Below are positions 39,017-47,957 of a stretch of 64,000 bases of DNA, one piece after another. The position numbers were made by a program, and so were the translations under genes. The number at the start of each line of letters is the position of its first letter. Position 1 is the first letter of the stretch. This DNA is from Flavobacterium sp. Lineage in GTDB: Bacteria; Bacteroidota; Bacteroidia; Flavobacteriales; Flavobacteriaceae. Where the stretch lies: the NCBI GenBank assembly GCA_017983975.1, contig JAGOAL010000004.1, forward strand, positions 1 to 64,000. Reading direction: 5' to 3'. The notes under the pieces were generated by a model. That model was not told the origin of the DNA, did not search any database, and worked only from the letters and a program-made list of their open reading frames with translations.

Positions 39017-39772
39017 TTATAATTTATTTTTTTGCAACCAATTCAATAATATTTCATTGAAATCATCTGGATGTTCCATCATAGCAGCATGTCCACATTT
39101 ATCAATCCAAAACAACTCGGAATTGGGTAGCAATTTATTAAATTCTTCAGCTACATTTGGAGGAGTAACTTTATCATCTTTCCCCCATATAATGCAGGTT
39201 GGCGTAGTCATTTTAGGTAAATCTTTAGCCATGTTATGACGTATAGCACTTTTAGCAATGGTTAAAGTTTTAATCAATTTAATTCGATCATTAACCGTAG
39301 CAAAAACTTCATCTACAATTTCTTTGGTAGCAATTTTAGGATCATAGAAAACATCTTCTGCTTTCTTTTTGATGTATTCATAGTCGCCTCTTTTCGGATA
39401 GCTTTCGCCCATTCCGCTTTCATATAAGCCTGAACTTCCAGTAATTACTAACGCTTTAACAAGATTAGGATACATCTTTGTATGATATAAACCAATATGT
39501 CCTCCTAATGAATTTCCAACAAGTATTACTTGGTCAAAACCTTTGTATATGATAAAATCTTTAACAAATTTTGAAAAAGCTTTTACGTTTGTTTTTAAAA
39601 TATTTTGCGTGTATATGGGTAATTCGGGTATCACAACTTTATACCCTTTTGGCGGGAAAAATTGGGCTACACCTTCAAAATTACTTAAACCTCCCATTAA
39701 ACCATGTAAAATGATGATTGGGGTTCCTTCTCCGGCTTCAAAATAGGTATATTTTTTCTCTTTTTTTAACAT
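39017..39772 (-). CDS. Alpha/beta-fold hydrolase
   Basis: A 251-residue soluble hydrolase. ATG 39772 (MLKKEKKYTYFEAGEGTP) is used; the frame can open at a GTG three codons earlier. The oxyanion region is ILHGLMGG, the nucleophile elbow is VGNSLGGH (Ser near residue 96), the acid is probably Asp in WGKDDKVTP (about 200) and the His is in KCGHAAMMEHPDDF (about 230). The substrate cannot be predicted. It lies between ysxC and the dcw promoter region; this position is, as I recall, conserved in Flavobacterium. Confidence 0.88.
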   Translation of the reverse strand: MLKKEKKYTYFEAGEGTPIIILHGLMGGLSNFEGVAQFFPPKGYKVVIPELPIYTQNILKTNVKAFSKFVKDFIIYKGFDQVILVGNSLGGHIGLYHTKMYPNLVKALVITGSSGLYESGMGESYPKRGDYEYIKKKAEDVFYDPKIATKEIVDEVFATVNDRIKLIKTLTIAKSAIRHNMAKDLPKMTTPTCIIWGKDDKVTPPNVAEEFNKLLPNSELFWIDKCGHAAMMEHPDDFNEILLNWLQKNKL

Positions 39773-40041
39773 AAATACCACTTAAAGTGTTGGTTGTCCT
39801 ATTTGACAAATATACTATTTTATTGCTGAAACAAAAGAAAAAAATTAGAGCGATGAAATTTAGAGGTGTTTGTTTCTAATTTTTTAGTTATCAACAATTT
39901 TGAAACAATTATTAACCAACTGATTTTGTGGCAATTTATTTTTAAAAGTATTTAAATTCTTCCATTTATGGTGTTTTAATAATTACAACTGAATAAGAAG
40001 TGGTTTTTTTGGTTTTGTTTTTCGAAAAACTTATTAACAAA

Positions 40042-40066
40042 GTGGTATTATGTGGTAAAAAGTGGT
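40042..40066 (+). promoter_or_regulatory. Three GTGGT direct repeats, putative MraZ boxes
   Basis: GTGGT at 40042, 40052 and 40062, each followed by a five-base spacer, with AA or AT before. MraZ proteins bind tandem TGG-containing five-base boxes at ten-base spacing upstream of mraZ. The boxes cover the expected -33 position of the promoter, so binding would repress the cluster. Confidence 0.75.
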
Positions 40067-40076
40067 AATTTTTTTT

Positions 40077-40084
40077 TAATTTTG
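40077..40084 (+). promoter_or_regulatory. -7 box (TAATTTTG) of the dcw cluster
   Basis: TAnnTTTG 24 nt before the mraZ start. No TTTG at the -33 position, which is occupied by the GTGGT repeats. Confidence 0.58.
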
Positions 40085-40107
40085 TCAATATTCAAATAGA
40101 AAAAGAA

Positions 40108-40578
40108 TTGAAAACATTAATTGGAACATACGAATGCAAGGTAGACGCAAAAGGGCGTCTTATGTTACCTACTTCTTTAAAGAAACAATTGGGTTCTTTA
40201 GAGGAAGGATTTGTATTGAAACGTTCTGTTTTTCAGCCTTGTTTGGAGTTGTTTCCGATGAGCGAGTGGAATAAAATGATATTGAAAATCAATAAATTAA
40301 ATCGTTTTGTGAAAAAGAATAACGATTTTATTAGACGATTTACGGCTGGGGTTAAAATGGTAGATATCGATGCAACTGGACGACTATTGATTCCAAAAGA
40401 TTTAGTTGTTTTTGCAACGATTGAAAAAGATATTGTATTGAATTCTGCTATCAACATTATTGAAATTTGGGATAAAGACAAATATGAAAATGCCATTGAA
40501 AATGCTACAGATGATTTTGCAGATTTAGCAGAAGAAGTAATGGGTAACTTAAATGACGACGAAGATGGAATATCATAA
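40108..40578 (+). CDS. mraZ: Division/cell wall cluster transcriptional repressor MraZ (TTG start)
   Basis: A 156-residue protein with two AbrB-like MraZ domains (about 3-75 and 80-145). The conserved DAKGRLMLP and DATGRLLIPKDL loops of both halves are intact. MraZ forms rings that bind tandem promoter boxes and represses its own cluster. Translation most likely starts at TTG 40108, since GTYECKVDAKGRLMLP must be included and no ATG precedes it. The 3' end overlaps rsmH by 14 bases. Confidence 0.95.
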   Translation: MKTLIGTYECKVDAKGRLMLPTSLKKQLGSLEEGFVLKRSVFQPCLELFPMSEWNKMILKINKLNRFVKKNNDFIRRFTAGVKMVDIDATGRLLIPKDLVVFATIEKDIVLNSAINIIEIWDKDKYENAIENATDDFADLAEEVMGNLNDDEDGIS

Positions 40579-41461
40579 TCCAGTATTGTTAAAAGAAACG
40601 GTAGATGGATTAAATATGCATGCTGACGGAGTGTATGTTGATGTTACTTTTGGTGGTGGCGGACATTCAAGAGAAATGATGAGTCGTTTAGGTATAAATG
40701 GGAAGCTTTTTGCTTTTGATCAAGATACCGATGCTTTAAATAATGCAATAAGTGATGATCGTTTTACTTTAATAAACGAAAATTTCAGATTTATAAAACG
40801 GTTTTTACGTTTTCACGGAATTAAACAAGTAGATGGAATTTTAGCAGATCTAGGGGTTTCTTCGCATCAATTTGATGTGGCTGAACGTGGTTTTTCAACT
40901 CGTTTTGATGCCGAATTAGATATGCGAATGAATCAAAAAGGAGATTTAAGTGCTTATCATGTAGTGAATGAATATGATGAACAAGAAATTTCACGTGTTT
41001 TATTCAATTATGGCGAATTAAAAAACGCTAGAGCAATGGCAAATGTTATTGTTACAGCAAGAAAAAATAAAGAGATTAAAAATTCGGAAGAATTAAAACA
41101 AGTTCTAGCTAAATTTTTACCTGCACATAAAAGCAATAAAATTTTAGCCCAAATATATCAGGCAATCCGAATTGAAGTGAATCAAGAAATGGATGTTTTG
41201 AAAGAGTTTTTAGAACAATCGTTAGAAATTTTAAAGCCAGGAGGACGATTAAGTGTAATTTCCTATCATTCATTGGAAGACCGTTTGGTTAAACGATTTT
41301 TTAGAAACGGCTTATTTGAAGGTGAACCTGAGCGCGATTTTTTCGGAAATTTTGAGGTGCCATTTAAAATAATTGAAAAATTAATAGTGCCTTCGGAAGA
41401 AGAAATTGCTATTAATAATAGAGCTCGAAGTGCAAAATTAAGAGTAGCTGAAAAAATATAA
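40565..41461 (+). CDS. rsmH: 16S rRNA (cytosine-1402-N4)-methyltransferase RsmH
   Basis: A 298-residue (from ATG 40565, MEYHNPVLLKETVDGL) methyltransferase of MraW type that modifies C1402 of 16S rRNA. Motif I is VDVTFGGGGHSREM, the SAM acid is in FAFDQDTDAL, motif IV region is GILADLGVSSHQFD, and the C-terminal signature VISYHSLEDRLVKRFF is intact. An ATG four codons earlier (40553) is an alternative. It overlaps mraZ and is followed five bases later by the ftsL-like gene. Confidence 0.97.
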   Translation: MEYHNPVLLKETVDGLNMHADGVYVDVTFGGGGHSREMMSRLGINGKLFAFDQDTDALNNAISDDRFTLINENFRFIKRFLRFHGIKQVDGILADLGVSSHQFDVAERGFSTRFDAELDMRMNQKGDLSAYHVVNEYDEQEISRVLFNYGELKNARAMANVIVTARKNKEIKNSEELKQVLAKFLPAHKSNKILAQIYQAIRIEVNQEMDVLKEFLEQSLEILKPGGRLSVISYHSLEDRLVKRFFRNGLFEGEPERDFFGNFEVPFKIIEKLIVPSEEEIAINNRARSAKLRVAEKI

Positions 41462-41466
41462 TAGGA

Positions 41467-41823
41467 ATGAAAAACGGAGTTTACAGTTTATTAAAAGCTA
41501 AGTTTCTTATTAGTGATGATGCACTTAAGAATTGGAAGTTCATCGTTTTTTTAGTGATTTTAGGTATGATAATGATTGCTAATAATCATCAGTATGATGC
41601 CAAAAATTATAAAATCACCGAATTAACTAATCAGGTTAAAGAATTACGTTCTGAATTTGTAGATCGTCGTTCTGAATTGATGAAGTTAAAAATGGAATCT
41701 ACAGTGGAAAAGAAAATGGAAACCCGTCAAATTTTTCCTTCTGAAGAACCACCTATAAAAGTTATAGTAGAAAGTAAAAAAGATAAAAAGAGTTTTTGGG
41801 ACAAATTAAAAATATGGCAATAG
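41467..41823 (+). CDS. FtsL-like cell division protein
   Basis: A 118-residue bitopic protein: cytoplasmic N-terminus (1-22), one membrane helix (about 24-41, FIVFLVILGMIMIA) and a periplasmic coiled coil (about 48-82, ITELTNQVKELRSEFVDRRSELMKLKMES). Size, topology and position between rsmH and the class B PBP gene match FtsL, the divisome scaffold partner of FtsQ/FtsB; FtsL is poorly conserved, so the call rests on context. It overlaps the PBP gene by ten bases. Confidence 0.85.
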   Translation: MKNGVYSLLKAKFLISDDALKNWKFIVFLVILGMIMIANNHQYDAKNYKITELTNQVKELRSEFVDRRSELMKLKMESTVEKKMETRQIFPSEEPPIKVIVESKKDKKSFWDKLKIWQ

Positions 41824-43793
41824 AAGATAAAAAAATATCGTATCGCATGTATTTTGTAGCCTTCTTATTTTTTATGATGGCTGTTTTGGTATTGATAAAA
41901 CTCAATAATATTCAATGGGTTGAAGGAAAGTATTATAGAAAGTTAGGAAATAAACGTACCGTTAAAAACTTTCCAATTCCAGCAAATAAAGGTAATGTAT
42001 ACTCTGCTGACGGAAGTTTATTAGCAACGTCAATTCCTGAATATGCAGTGTATTTTGATGCTGTAGTGCCTTCTGATGAACATTTTAGAGATAATTTAAA
42101 AGACCTTTCAGATTCTTTGTCAGTAATGTTTGGTAAGCCAGCAGGTTTCTATCAGGCAAAATTACAAAAGGCAAGAGCCAATAAAAGTCGCTATGTTTTC
42201 ATCGCAAAAAAACTTAGTTATACTGAACAAGTGCGTTTAAAATCCTTTCCATTATTTAATAAAGGTGCAAATAATGGAGGAATTATTATTGAACAAAAAA
42301 CGGTTCGTGAACATCCTATTGGTTTAGTTGCAAAACGAACTATTGGTTATGAACGTTCAAATGAAGATGGAAAGGGACTAGAATATGCCTTTAGAGAGTA
42401 TTTGAATGGAAAAAATGGCCACAGAATGATGCAAAAAATTGCAAAAAATCAGTGGAAACCTATCGGTGATGTCAATGAGAAAGATCCGCAAGATGGTTAT
42501 GATATTATTTCAACCATTGATGTATATATTCAAGACATTGCACATCACGCTTTATTAAAACAATTAGAAATTTACAAAGCAGATCATGGATGTGTGGTGG
42601 TTATGGAAACTAAAACAGGTCATATTAAAGCGATTGCCAATCTAGGAAGAGCTGAAGATGGGTCTTATTTTGAAACCCAAAATTATGCCATAAATGAAAC
42701 TCATGAGCCAGGCTCTACCTTTAAGTTACTTGATTTAATTGCCGTTTTAGACGATAAAAAAGCAGACACGAGTACTGTTTATGATTCCCATGGAGGATTG
42801 ATAACTTATTATAAGAGAAAAGTTAAAGATTCCAACAACAGAGGCTATGGTAAAATATCGTTAGCTAGAGGTTTTGAAGTTTCATCAAACACAGTATTAG
42901 TACAATCGGTTTATAATAATTATAAGAATAACCCTAAACAATTTGTAGATCGAATTAGAAGTTATGGATTACATAAACCGCTTGGTTTACCAATAAAAGG
43001 TGAAGGTAGAGCCTATATACCTTATCCAGGCACTAGCGGTTGGTCGGGAACAAGTTTACCTTGGATGGCTTTTGGTTATGGTTTGTCAGTAACTCCATTA
43101 CAAACATTAACCATGTATAATGCAGTAGCAAATAATGGTGTTATGGTGAAACCTATTTTTGTTAGTGAAGTAAAAGAATGGAATAAAACCATTAAAAAAT
43201 TCAATACGGAAATCATTAATCCAAAAATTTGTTCACAAGAAACATTAGGTAAAGTTCAGGCAGTTTTAGAGAATGTGGTAAAAAGAGGAACGGGTTCAAA
43301 ATTATACTCAAAAGATTTTTCAATGTCGGGAAAAACCGGAACAGCTCAAGTTAATTATGGGAAACCCGATATGTATTATGCTTCATCATTTGTTGGCTAT
43401 TTTCCAGCTGTTCAACCTAAATACTCATGTATTGTTGTAATTCATAAACCCGATAAAACTATTGGTTATTATGGAGGTGATGTTTCTGGACCTGTGTTTA
43501 AAAGAATCGCACAAAAAATATTTACCGATTCTCCAGCTACCAATCATGTTAAAAACATCGATGCAAAAGTGGTGTCTCAAGAAAAAAAATATGCAAATTA
43601 TTACCAAGAAGTTGTAAAAGAAGGTCAAATTGTTCCTAATGTAAAAGGGATGGAAGCTATGGATGCTGTTGCTTTATTAGAAAATTTAGGGTTAAAAGTA
43701 AAAGTAGTTGGTATCGGAAGAGTGAAAAAACAATCCATTACCTCGGGACAAAAATTTAATAAAAATCAAACTATGATAATCGAATTATCGTGA
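41814..43793 (+). CDS. ftsI: Class B penicillin-binding protein (FtsI/PBP3-like) with PASTA domain
   Basis: A 659-residue septal transpeptidase. ATG 41814 (MAIEDKKISYRMYFV) is chosen; one membrane anchor follows at about 11-31. The dimerisation/pedestal domain (about 45-215) precedes the transpeptidase with Ser301-x-x-Lys304 (EPGSTFK), S357-S-N359 and K507-T-G509. A C-terminal PASTA repeat (about 600-659, VPNVKGMEAMDAVALLENLGLKV) is present, unlike E. coli FtsI but usual in Bacteroidetes. Stop and the murE GTG start overlap as GTGA. Confidence 0.95.
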   Translation: MAIEDKKISYRMYFVAFLFFMMAVLVLIKLNNIQWVEGKYYRKLGNKRTVKNFPIPANKGNVYSADGSLLATSIPEYAVYFDAVVPSDEHFRDNLKDLSDSLSVMFGKPAGFYQAKLQKARANKSRYVFIAKKLSYTEQVRLKSFPLFNKGANNGGIIIEQKTVREHPIGLVAKRTIGYERSNEDGKGLEYAFREYLNGKNGHRMMQKIAKNQWKPIGDVNEKDPQDGYDIISTIDVYIQDIAHHALLKQLEIYKADHGCVVVMETKTGHIKAIANLGRAEDGSYFETQNYAINETHEPGSTFKLLDLIAVLDDKKADTSTVYDSHGGLITYYKRKVKDSNNRGYGKISLARGFEVSSNTVLVQSVYNNYKNNPKQFVDRIRSYGLHKPLGLPIKGEGRAYIPYPGTSGWSGTSLPWMAFGYGLSVTPLQTLTMYNAVANNGVMVKPIFVSEVKEWNKTIKKFNTEIINPKICSQETLGKVQAVLENVVKRGTGSKLYSKDFSMSGKTGTAQVNYGKPDMYYASSFVGYFPAVQPKYSCIVVIHKPDKTIGYYGGDVSGPVFKRIAQKIFTDSPATNHVKNIDAKVVSQEKKYANYYQEVVKEGQIVPNVKGMEAMDAVALLENLGLKVKVVGIGRVKKQSITSGQKFNKNQTMIIELS

Positions 43794-45253
43794 AACGCCT
43801 AAAAGACATATTATATAGAGTTAGCATTGAAGCAGTTCATGGAGCTACCGATGTAACTATATCAAAAATTGAATTTGATTCTAGAAAGGTGGAATCAAAT
43901 ACTGCTTTTGTGGCGATAAAAGGAACACTTTCAGACGGTCATGATTATATTGAAAAAGCAATTTCACTTGGTGCATGCGTGATTATTTGCGAGGAATTCC
44001 CAAAAGTTTTAGCCGAAAATATAACTTATGTTAAAGTTAACGATACAAATGAGGCTTTAGCGTATTTATCGGCTAATTTTTATGATAATCCATCGGAGAA
44101 AATTAAACTGGTAGGCGTAACGGGTACCAATGGTAAAACAACAATAGCTTCATTATTATATCAGTTATTTAAAAAGGCAGGATATAAAGTTGGGTTGCTT
44201 TCAACGGTTAAAATTATGGTGGATACCGAAGAGTTTAAAGCAACGCACACGACTCCTGATTCACTGACGTTAAATTATTATTTGGACCAAATGGTTCAAG
44301 AAGGTTGCGAATTTTGTTTCATGGAAGTGAGTTCACACGGAATTCATCAAAAAAGAACAGCCGCTCTTCAATTTGCAGGAGGTGTTTTTACGAATTTATC
44401 ACACGATCATTTAGATTATCATAACACCTTTGCAGAATATCGCGATGTGAAAAAATCGTTTTTTGATTATTTACCAAAATCAGCTTTTGCAATTTCAAAT
44501 TCCGATGATAAAAATGGAGTAGTAATGCTTCAAAACACAAAGGCAAAAAAAATCACTTATGCGCTAAAATCGTATGCCGATTATAAAGCTCAAATTCTCG
44601 AAAATCAATTATCAGGATTATTGCTAAAAATTAATGATAATGAAGTTTGGGTTAAATTAATTGGATCATTCAATGCCTATAATTTATTAGCTATTTATGC
44701 CGTTGCAGTTGAATTGGGAATTGAACAATTTGAGGCATTACGATTGCTTTCTGAGTTAGAAAGTGTATCCGGAAGATTTCAGTTTATTGTTTCCGATTCA
44801 AAAATTACGGCTATTGTAGATTATGCACATACGCCTGATGCTTTAGAGAATGTGTTGCAAACAATAGAAAATATTCGCACTAAAAACGAACAGCTTATTA
44901 CAGTTGTGGGTTGTGGTGGCGATCGAGACAAAACTAAACGACCAGTAATGGCAAATATTGCTTCAACATTAAGCGACAAAGCCATTTTTACATCTGATAA
45001 TCCAAGAACTGAAAATCCAGAATCAATCATTCAAGAAATGGAAAATGGAGTTGAACCTCAAAATTTCAAAAAGACAATTTCCATTTTAGATAGAAAACAA
45101 GCCATTAAAACTGCCTGCCAATTAGCAAATCCAAATGACATTATTTTAATTGCTGGAAAAGGTCATGAAACGTATCAAGAAATTAATGGAGTGAAATATG
45201 ATTTTGACGATTTACAAATAGTAACCGAATTATTACAACAACTAAATAAATAA
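43790..45253 (+). CDS. murE: UDP-MurNAc-tripeptide synthetase (meso-diaminopimelate-adding) MurE, GTG start
   Basis: A 487-residue Mur ligase adding the third stem-peptide residue. ATP loop GTNGKTT near residues 110-116, the carbamylated-Lys/Mg region HTTPDSLTLNYYL, and the amino-acid selectivity motif D403-N-P-R406, which specifies meso-diaminopimelate over lysine. The start is GTG 43790, sharing four bases with the PBP stop. Next gene mraY begins 33 nt after its stop. Confidence 0.97.
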   Translation: MKRLKDILYRVSIEAVHGATDVTISKIEFDSRKVESNTAFVAIKGTLSDGHDYIEKAISLGACVIICEEFPKVLAENITYVKVNDTNEALAYLSANFYDNPSEKIKLVGVTGTNGKTTIASLLYQLFKKAGYKVGLLSTVKIMVDTEEFKATHTTPDSLTLNYYLDQMVQEGCEFCFMEVSSHGIHQKRTAALQFAGGVFTNLSHDHLDYHNTFAEYRDVKKSFFDYLPKSAFAISNSDDKNGVVMLQNTKAKKITYALKSYADYKAQILENQLSGLLLKINDNEVWVKLIGSFNAYNLLAIYAVAVELGIEQFEALRLLSELESVSGRFQFIVSDSKITAIVDYAHTPDALENVLQTIENIRTKNEQLITVVGCGGDRDKTKRPVMANIASTLSDKAIFTSDNPRTENPESIIQEMENGVEPQNFKKTISILDRKQAIKTACQLANPNDIILIAGKGHETYQEINGVKYDFDDLQIVTELLQQLNK

Positions 45254-45286
45254 GCCAACATTAACCTTTAAAACTAAGCAAATATT

Positions 45287-46507
45287 ATGTTATACTATAT
45301 TTTTCAACACTTAGACAAAGCATTTGATGTTCCTGGGGCAGGTGTATTTCAATACATTACTTTTCGCTCGGCATTGGCATTTATTTTATCGTTATTAATT
45401 GCTACGATTTACGGAAAAAAAATCATCAATTATTTAAGAAATCAACAAGTTGGTGAAACGGTACGCGAACTAGGATTAGAAGGACAAACCGCAAAAGCTG
45501 GAACACCTACAATGGGTGGAATTATCATTATTCTAGCGACGTTAATTCCAGTATTATTATTAGCAAAATTGAATAATATTTATATCATTTTACTAATTGT
45601 GACTACCATTTGGATGGGAACTATTGGTTTCATTGATGATTACATTAAAATATTTAAAAAAGACAAACAAGGTTTAAAAGGAATTTTTAAGGTAATTGGA
45701 CAAGTTGGTCTAGGATTAATTGTGGGAACTGTTTTGTATTTAAGTCCAGATGTTACGGTTAGAAAAGATACATTGACTTCAAGAGTAAAAATTGAAAACA
45801 ATATAAAACCTTCAGATTTAGAGGAAAAATCAACAGCAACTACGATTCCGTTTATGAAAAACAACGAGTTTGACTATGCTGAAGTACTTTCATTTATGGG
45901 AGATGATTATAAAAGTTATGCTTGGTTGATCTTTATTCCAATGGTAATTTTAATCATTACAGCGGTTTCAAACGGAGCTAATTTAACCGATGGAATAGAT
46001 GGTTTAGCCGCAGGGACTTCTGCAATTTCGGTATTAACGCTCGGTTTATTCACCTTCGTTTCTGGAAACATCATTTTTTCCGATTATTTGAACATTATGT
46101 ACATCCCAAATTCAGGAGAAATGACCGTTTACATTGCTGCTTTTGTAGGAGCTTTAGTTGGATTTCTTTGGTACAATGCGTATCCAGCATCTGTTTTTAT
46201 GGGCGATACAGGAAGTTTAACCATTGGTGGAATTATAGCAGTTATTGCAATTGCCATCCGAAAAGAATTAATGATTCCAGTAGTTTGTGGAATTTTCTTA
46301 GCCGAAAATTTATCGGTGATTATCCAAGTAAGTTATTTTAAATATACGAAAAAGAAATTTGGAGAAGGAAGACGTATTTTCTTGATGTCTCCTTTACACC
46401 ATCATTATCAAAAGAAAGGATATCACGAAAGTAGAATAGTCACCCGTTTTTGGATTGTTGGAATTCTATTGGCAATTTTCTCATTGGTTTCATTAAAATT
46501 GAGATAG
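45287..46507 (+). CDS. mraY: Phospho-MurNAc-pentapeptide transferase MraY
   Basis: A 406-residue polytopic enzyme making lipid I from UDP-MurNAc-pentapeptide and undecaprenyl phosphate. Catalytic Asp clusters are seen in FIDDYIK (about 113-119), [12 protein letters not shown] (about 233-244) and GDTGSL (about 305), and the nucleotide/HHH motif in [11 protein letters not shown] near residue 370. It is longer than the typical 320-360 because of an insertion of about 50 residues (about 152-205, [20 protein letters not shown]... region), which I associate with Bacteroidetes MraY. One base separates it from murD. Confidence 0.97.
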   Translation: MLYYIFQHLDKAFDVPGAGVFQYITFRSALAFILSLLIATIYGKKIINYLRNQQVGETVRELGLEGQTAKAGTPTMGGIIIILATLIPVLLLAKLNNIYIILLIVTTIWMGTIGFIDDYIKIFKKDKQGLKGIFKVIGQVGLGLIVGTVLYLSPDVTVRKDTLTSRVKIENNIKPSDLEEKSTATTIPFMKNNEFDYAEVLSFMGDDYKSYAWLIFIPMVILIITAVSNGANLTDGIDGLAAGTSAISVLTLGLFTFVSGNIIFSDYLNIMYIPNSGEMTVYIAAFVGALVGFLWYNAYPASVFMGDTGSLTIGGIIAVIAIAIRKELMIPVVCGIFLAENLSVIIQVSYFKYTKKKFGEGRRIFLMSPLHHHYQKKGYHESRIVTRFWIVGILLAIFSLVSLKLR

Positions 46508-46508
46508 T

Positions 46509-47843
46509 ATGCGATTGGTTGTTTTGGGTGGTGGAGAAAGTGGAGTTGGTACCGCAATTTTAGGGAAACAAAAAGGATATGATGTTTTTGTTTCCGATTA
46601 TGGAAAAATTAAAGACAGTTATAAAGAAGTTCTTACAAATAATGAAATTATCTGGGAAGATGAAAAGCATACAGAAGTATTAATTCTGAATGCCGATGTA
46701 GTAATGAAAAGTCCTGGTATTCCTGAGAAAGCACCTATTGTAAAAAAACTCATCGAAAGAGGAATTTCAGTTATTTCTGAAATTGAGTTTGCAGCACAGT
46801 TTACCAATGCAATTACCGTAGGAATTACAGGCAGTAACGGAAAAACTACTACCACATTATTAACTTATCATGTTTTAAAACAAGGTGGTTTAAATGTGGG
46901 TTTAGCAGGAAATATCGGAAAAAGCTTTGCCTGGCAAGTAGCCGAAAATAAGCACGATGTTTATGTATTAGAATTGAGTAGTTTTCAATTGGATGGTATT
47001 ATTAATTATAAACCACACATTGCCATCATTACAAATATTAGCCCAGATCATTTAGATCGATATAATTATGATTATAGTTTATACATCGCCTCTAAATTTA
47101 GAATAACAAAAAACCAAACGGATGCCGATTATCTAATTTATGATTATGAAGATGAAGCCATCCATAATTGGTTAACTAATAATACGATTAAAGCAAATAA
47201 AGTTCCCTTCTCGCTTTCAGAAAAGCTTGAAAATAACGGAGCCTTTTTAGAAGAAAACAAAATATTTAGCACAATTAATAACGAATTATTTACTATGCAA
47301 ATTAACGAATTAGCCTTAGAAGGAAAACACAACATTAAAAATGCAATGGCAGCAACTGCTGTTGCTCAGTTGTTGAATATAAGAAAGCAAACGATAAGAG
47401 AAAGTTTGACTAATTTTCAAGGAGCAGAACACCGTTTAGAAAAAGTATTAAAAATACAAGGGGTTCAATATGTTAATGATTCAAAAGCTACCAATGTAAA
47501 TTCGGTTTTTTATGCATTAGACAGCATGACAACACCTACAGTTTGGATAGTTGGAGGTGTTGACAAAGGAAATGATTATGATGAATTAATGCCATTGGTT
47601 CGTGAAAAAGTAAAAGCCATAATTTGCATTGGAGTAGATAATGCCAAAATAAGTAATGCATTTAATAATGTAGTTGATATTATGGTTGAAACAACTTCAA
47701 TGTCTGAAGCTGTTCAAATTGCAAAACGAATTGCAGAAAAAGGAGATACAGTGCTTTTATCTCCAGCATGTGCAAGTTTTGACTTGTTTGAAAACTATGA
47801 AGACAGAGGAAATCAATTCAAACAAGCGATTTATAATTTGTAA
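46509..47843 (+). CDS. murD: UDP-MurNAc-alanine--D-glutamate ligase MurD
   Basis: A 444-residue Mur ligase adding D-Glu to UDP-MurNAc-L-Ala. N-terminal Rossmann (VVLGGGESGVGTA, about 3-15), ATP loop GSNGKTTTT (about 108-116), Mg site LELSSFQLD (about 154-162) and the C-terminal NDSKATNVNSVFYAL motif (about 320-335) are intact. Starts one base after mraY, hence translationally coupled. Followed by a 114-nt gap containing a low-complexity stretch and an AT-rich hairpin before ftsW. Confidence 0.97.
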   Translation: MRLVVLGGGESGVGTAILGKQKGYDVFVSDYGKIKDSYKEVLTNNEIIWEDEKHTEVLILNADVVMKSPGIPEKAPIVKKLIERGISVISEIEFAAQFTNAITVGITGSNGKTTTTLLTYHVLKQGGLNVGLAGNIGKSFAWQVAENKHDVYVLELSSFQLDGIINYKPHIAIITNISPDHLDRYNYDYSLYIASKFRITKNQTDADYLIYDYEDEAIHNWLTNNTIKANKVPFSLSEKLENNGAFLEENKIFSTINNELFTMQINELALEGKHNIKNAMAATAVAQLLNIRKQTIRESLTNFQGAEHRLEKVLKIQGVQYVNDSKATNVNSVFYALDSMTTPTVWIVGGVDKGNDYDELMPLVREKVKAIICIGVDNAKISNAFNNVVDIMVETTSMSEAVQIAKRIAEKGDTVLLSPACASFDLFENYEDRGNQFKQAIYNL

Positions 47844-47885
47844 AATTCCAAATAATAAATTCCAAAACCCAAAAATAAATAAGAA

Positions 47886-47906
47886 TCTATAAATAACATT
47901 TATAGA
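47886..47906. repeat. AT-rich hairpin in the murD-ftsW gap
   Basis: Perfect nine-base arms TCTATAAAT/ATTTATAGA around AAC, preceded by ATTCCAAA-type low-complexity sequence from 47844. There is no T-run, so termination is unlikely; it may stabilise or process the mRNA. Confidence 0.5.
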
Positions 47907-47957
47907 CCAATTATCAATCAAAATACAACAATACAATACTCATTATACAAAAAAAAT

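Larger units (their letters stand above)
39773..40107 (+). promoter_or_regulatory. 335-nt region upstream of the dcw cluster
   Basis: Strongly AT-rich with no ORF. The left half (39773-39995) contains nothing I can name. The right third holds one isolated GTGGT at 40000-40004, three GTGGT boxes at exact ten-base spacing (40042-40066) and a TAATTTTG -7 box (40077-40084). Confidence 0.6.

Noticed and set aside
39773..39995. Small gene or ncRNA in the left part of the gap before mraZ
   Set aside because: No promoter, terminator hairpin or open frame with coding character was found there.
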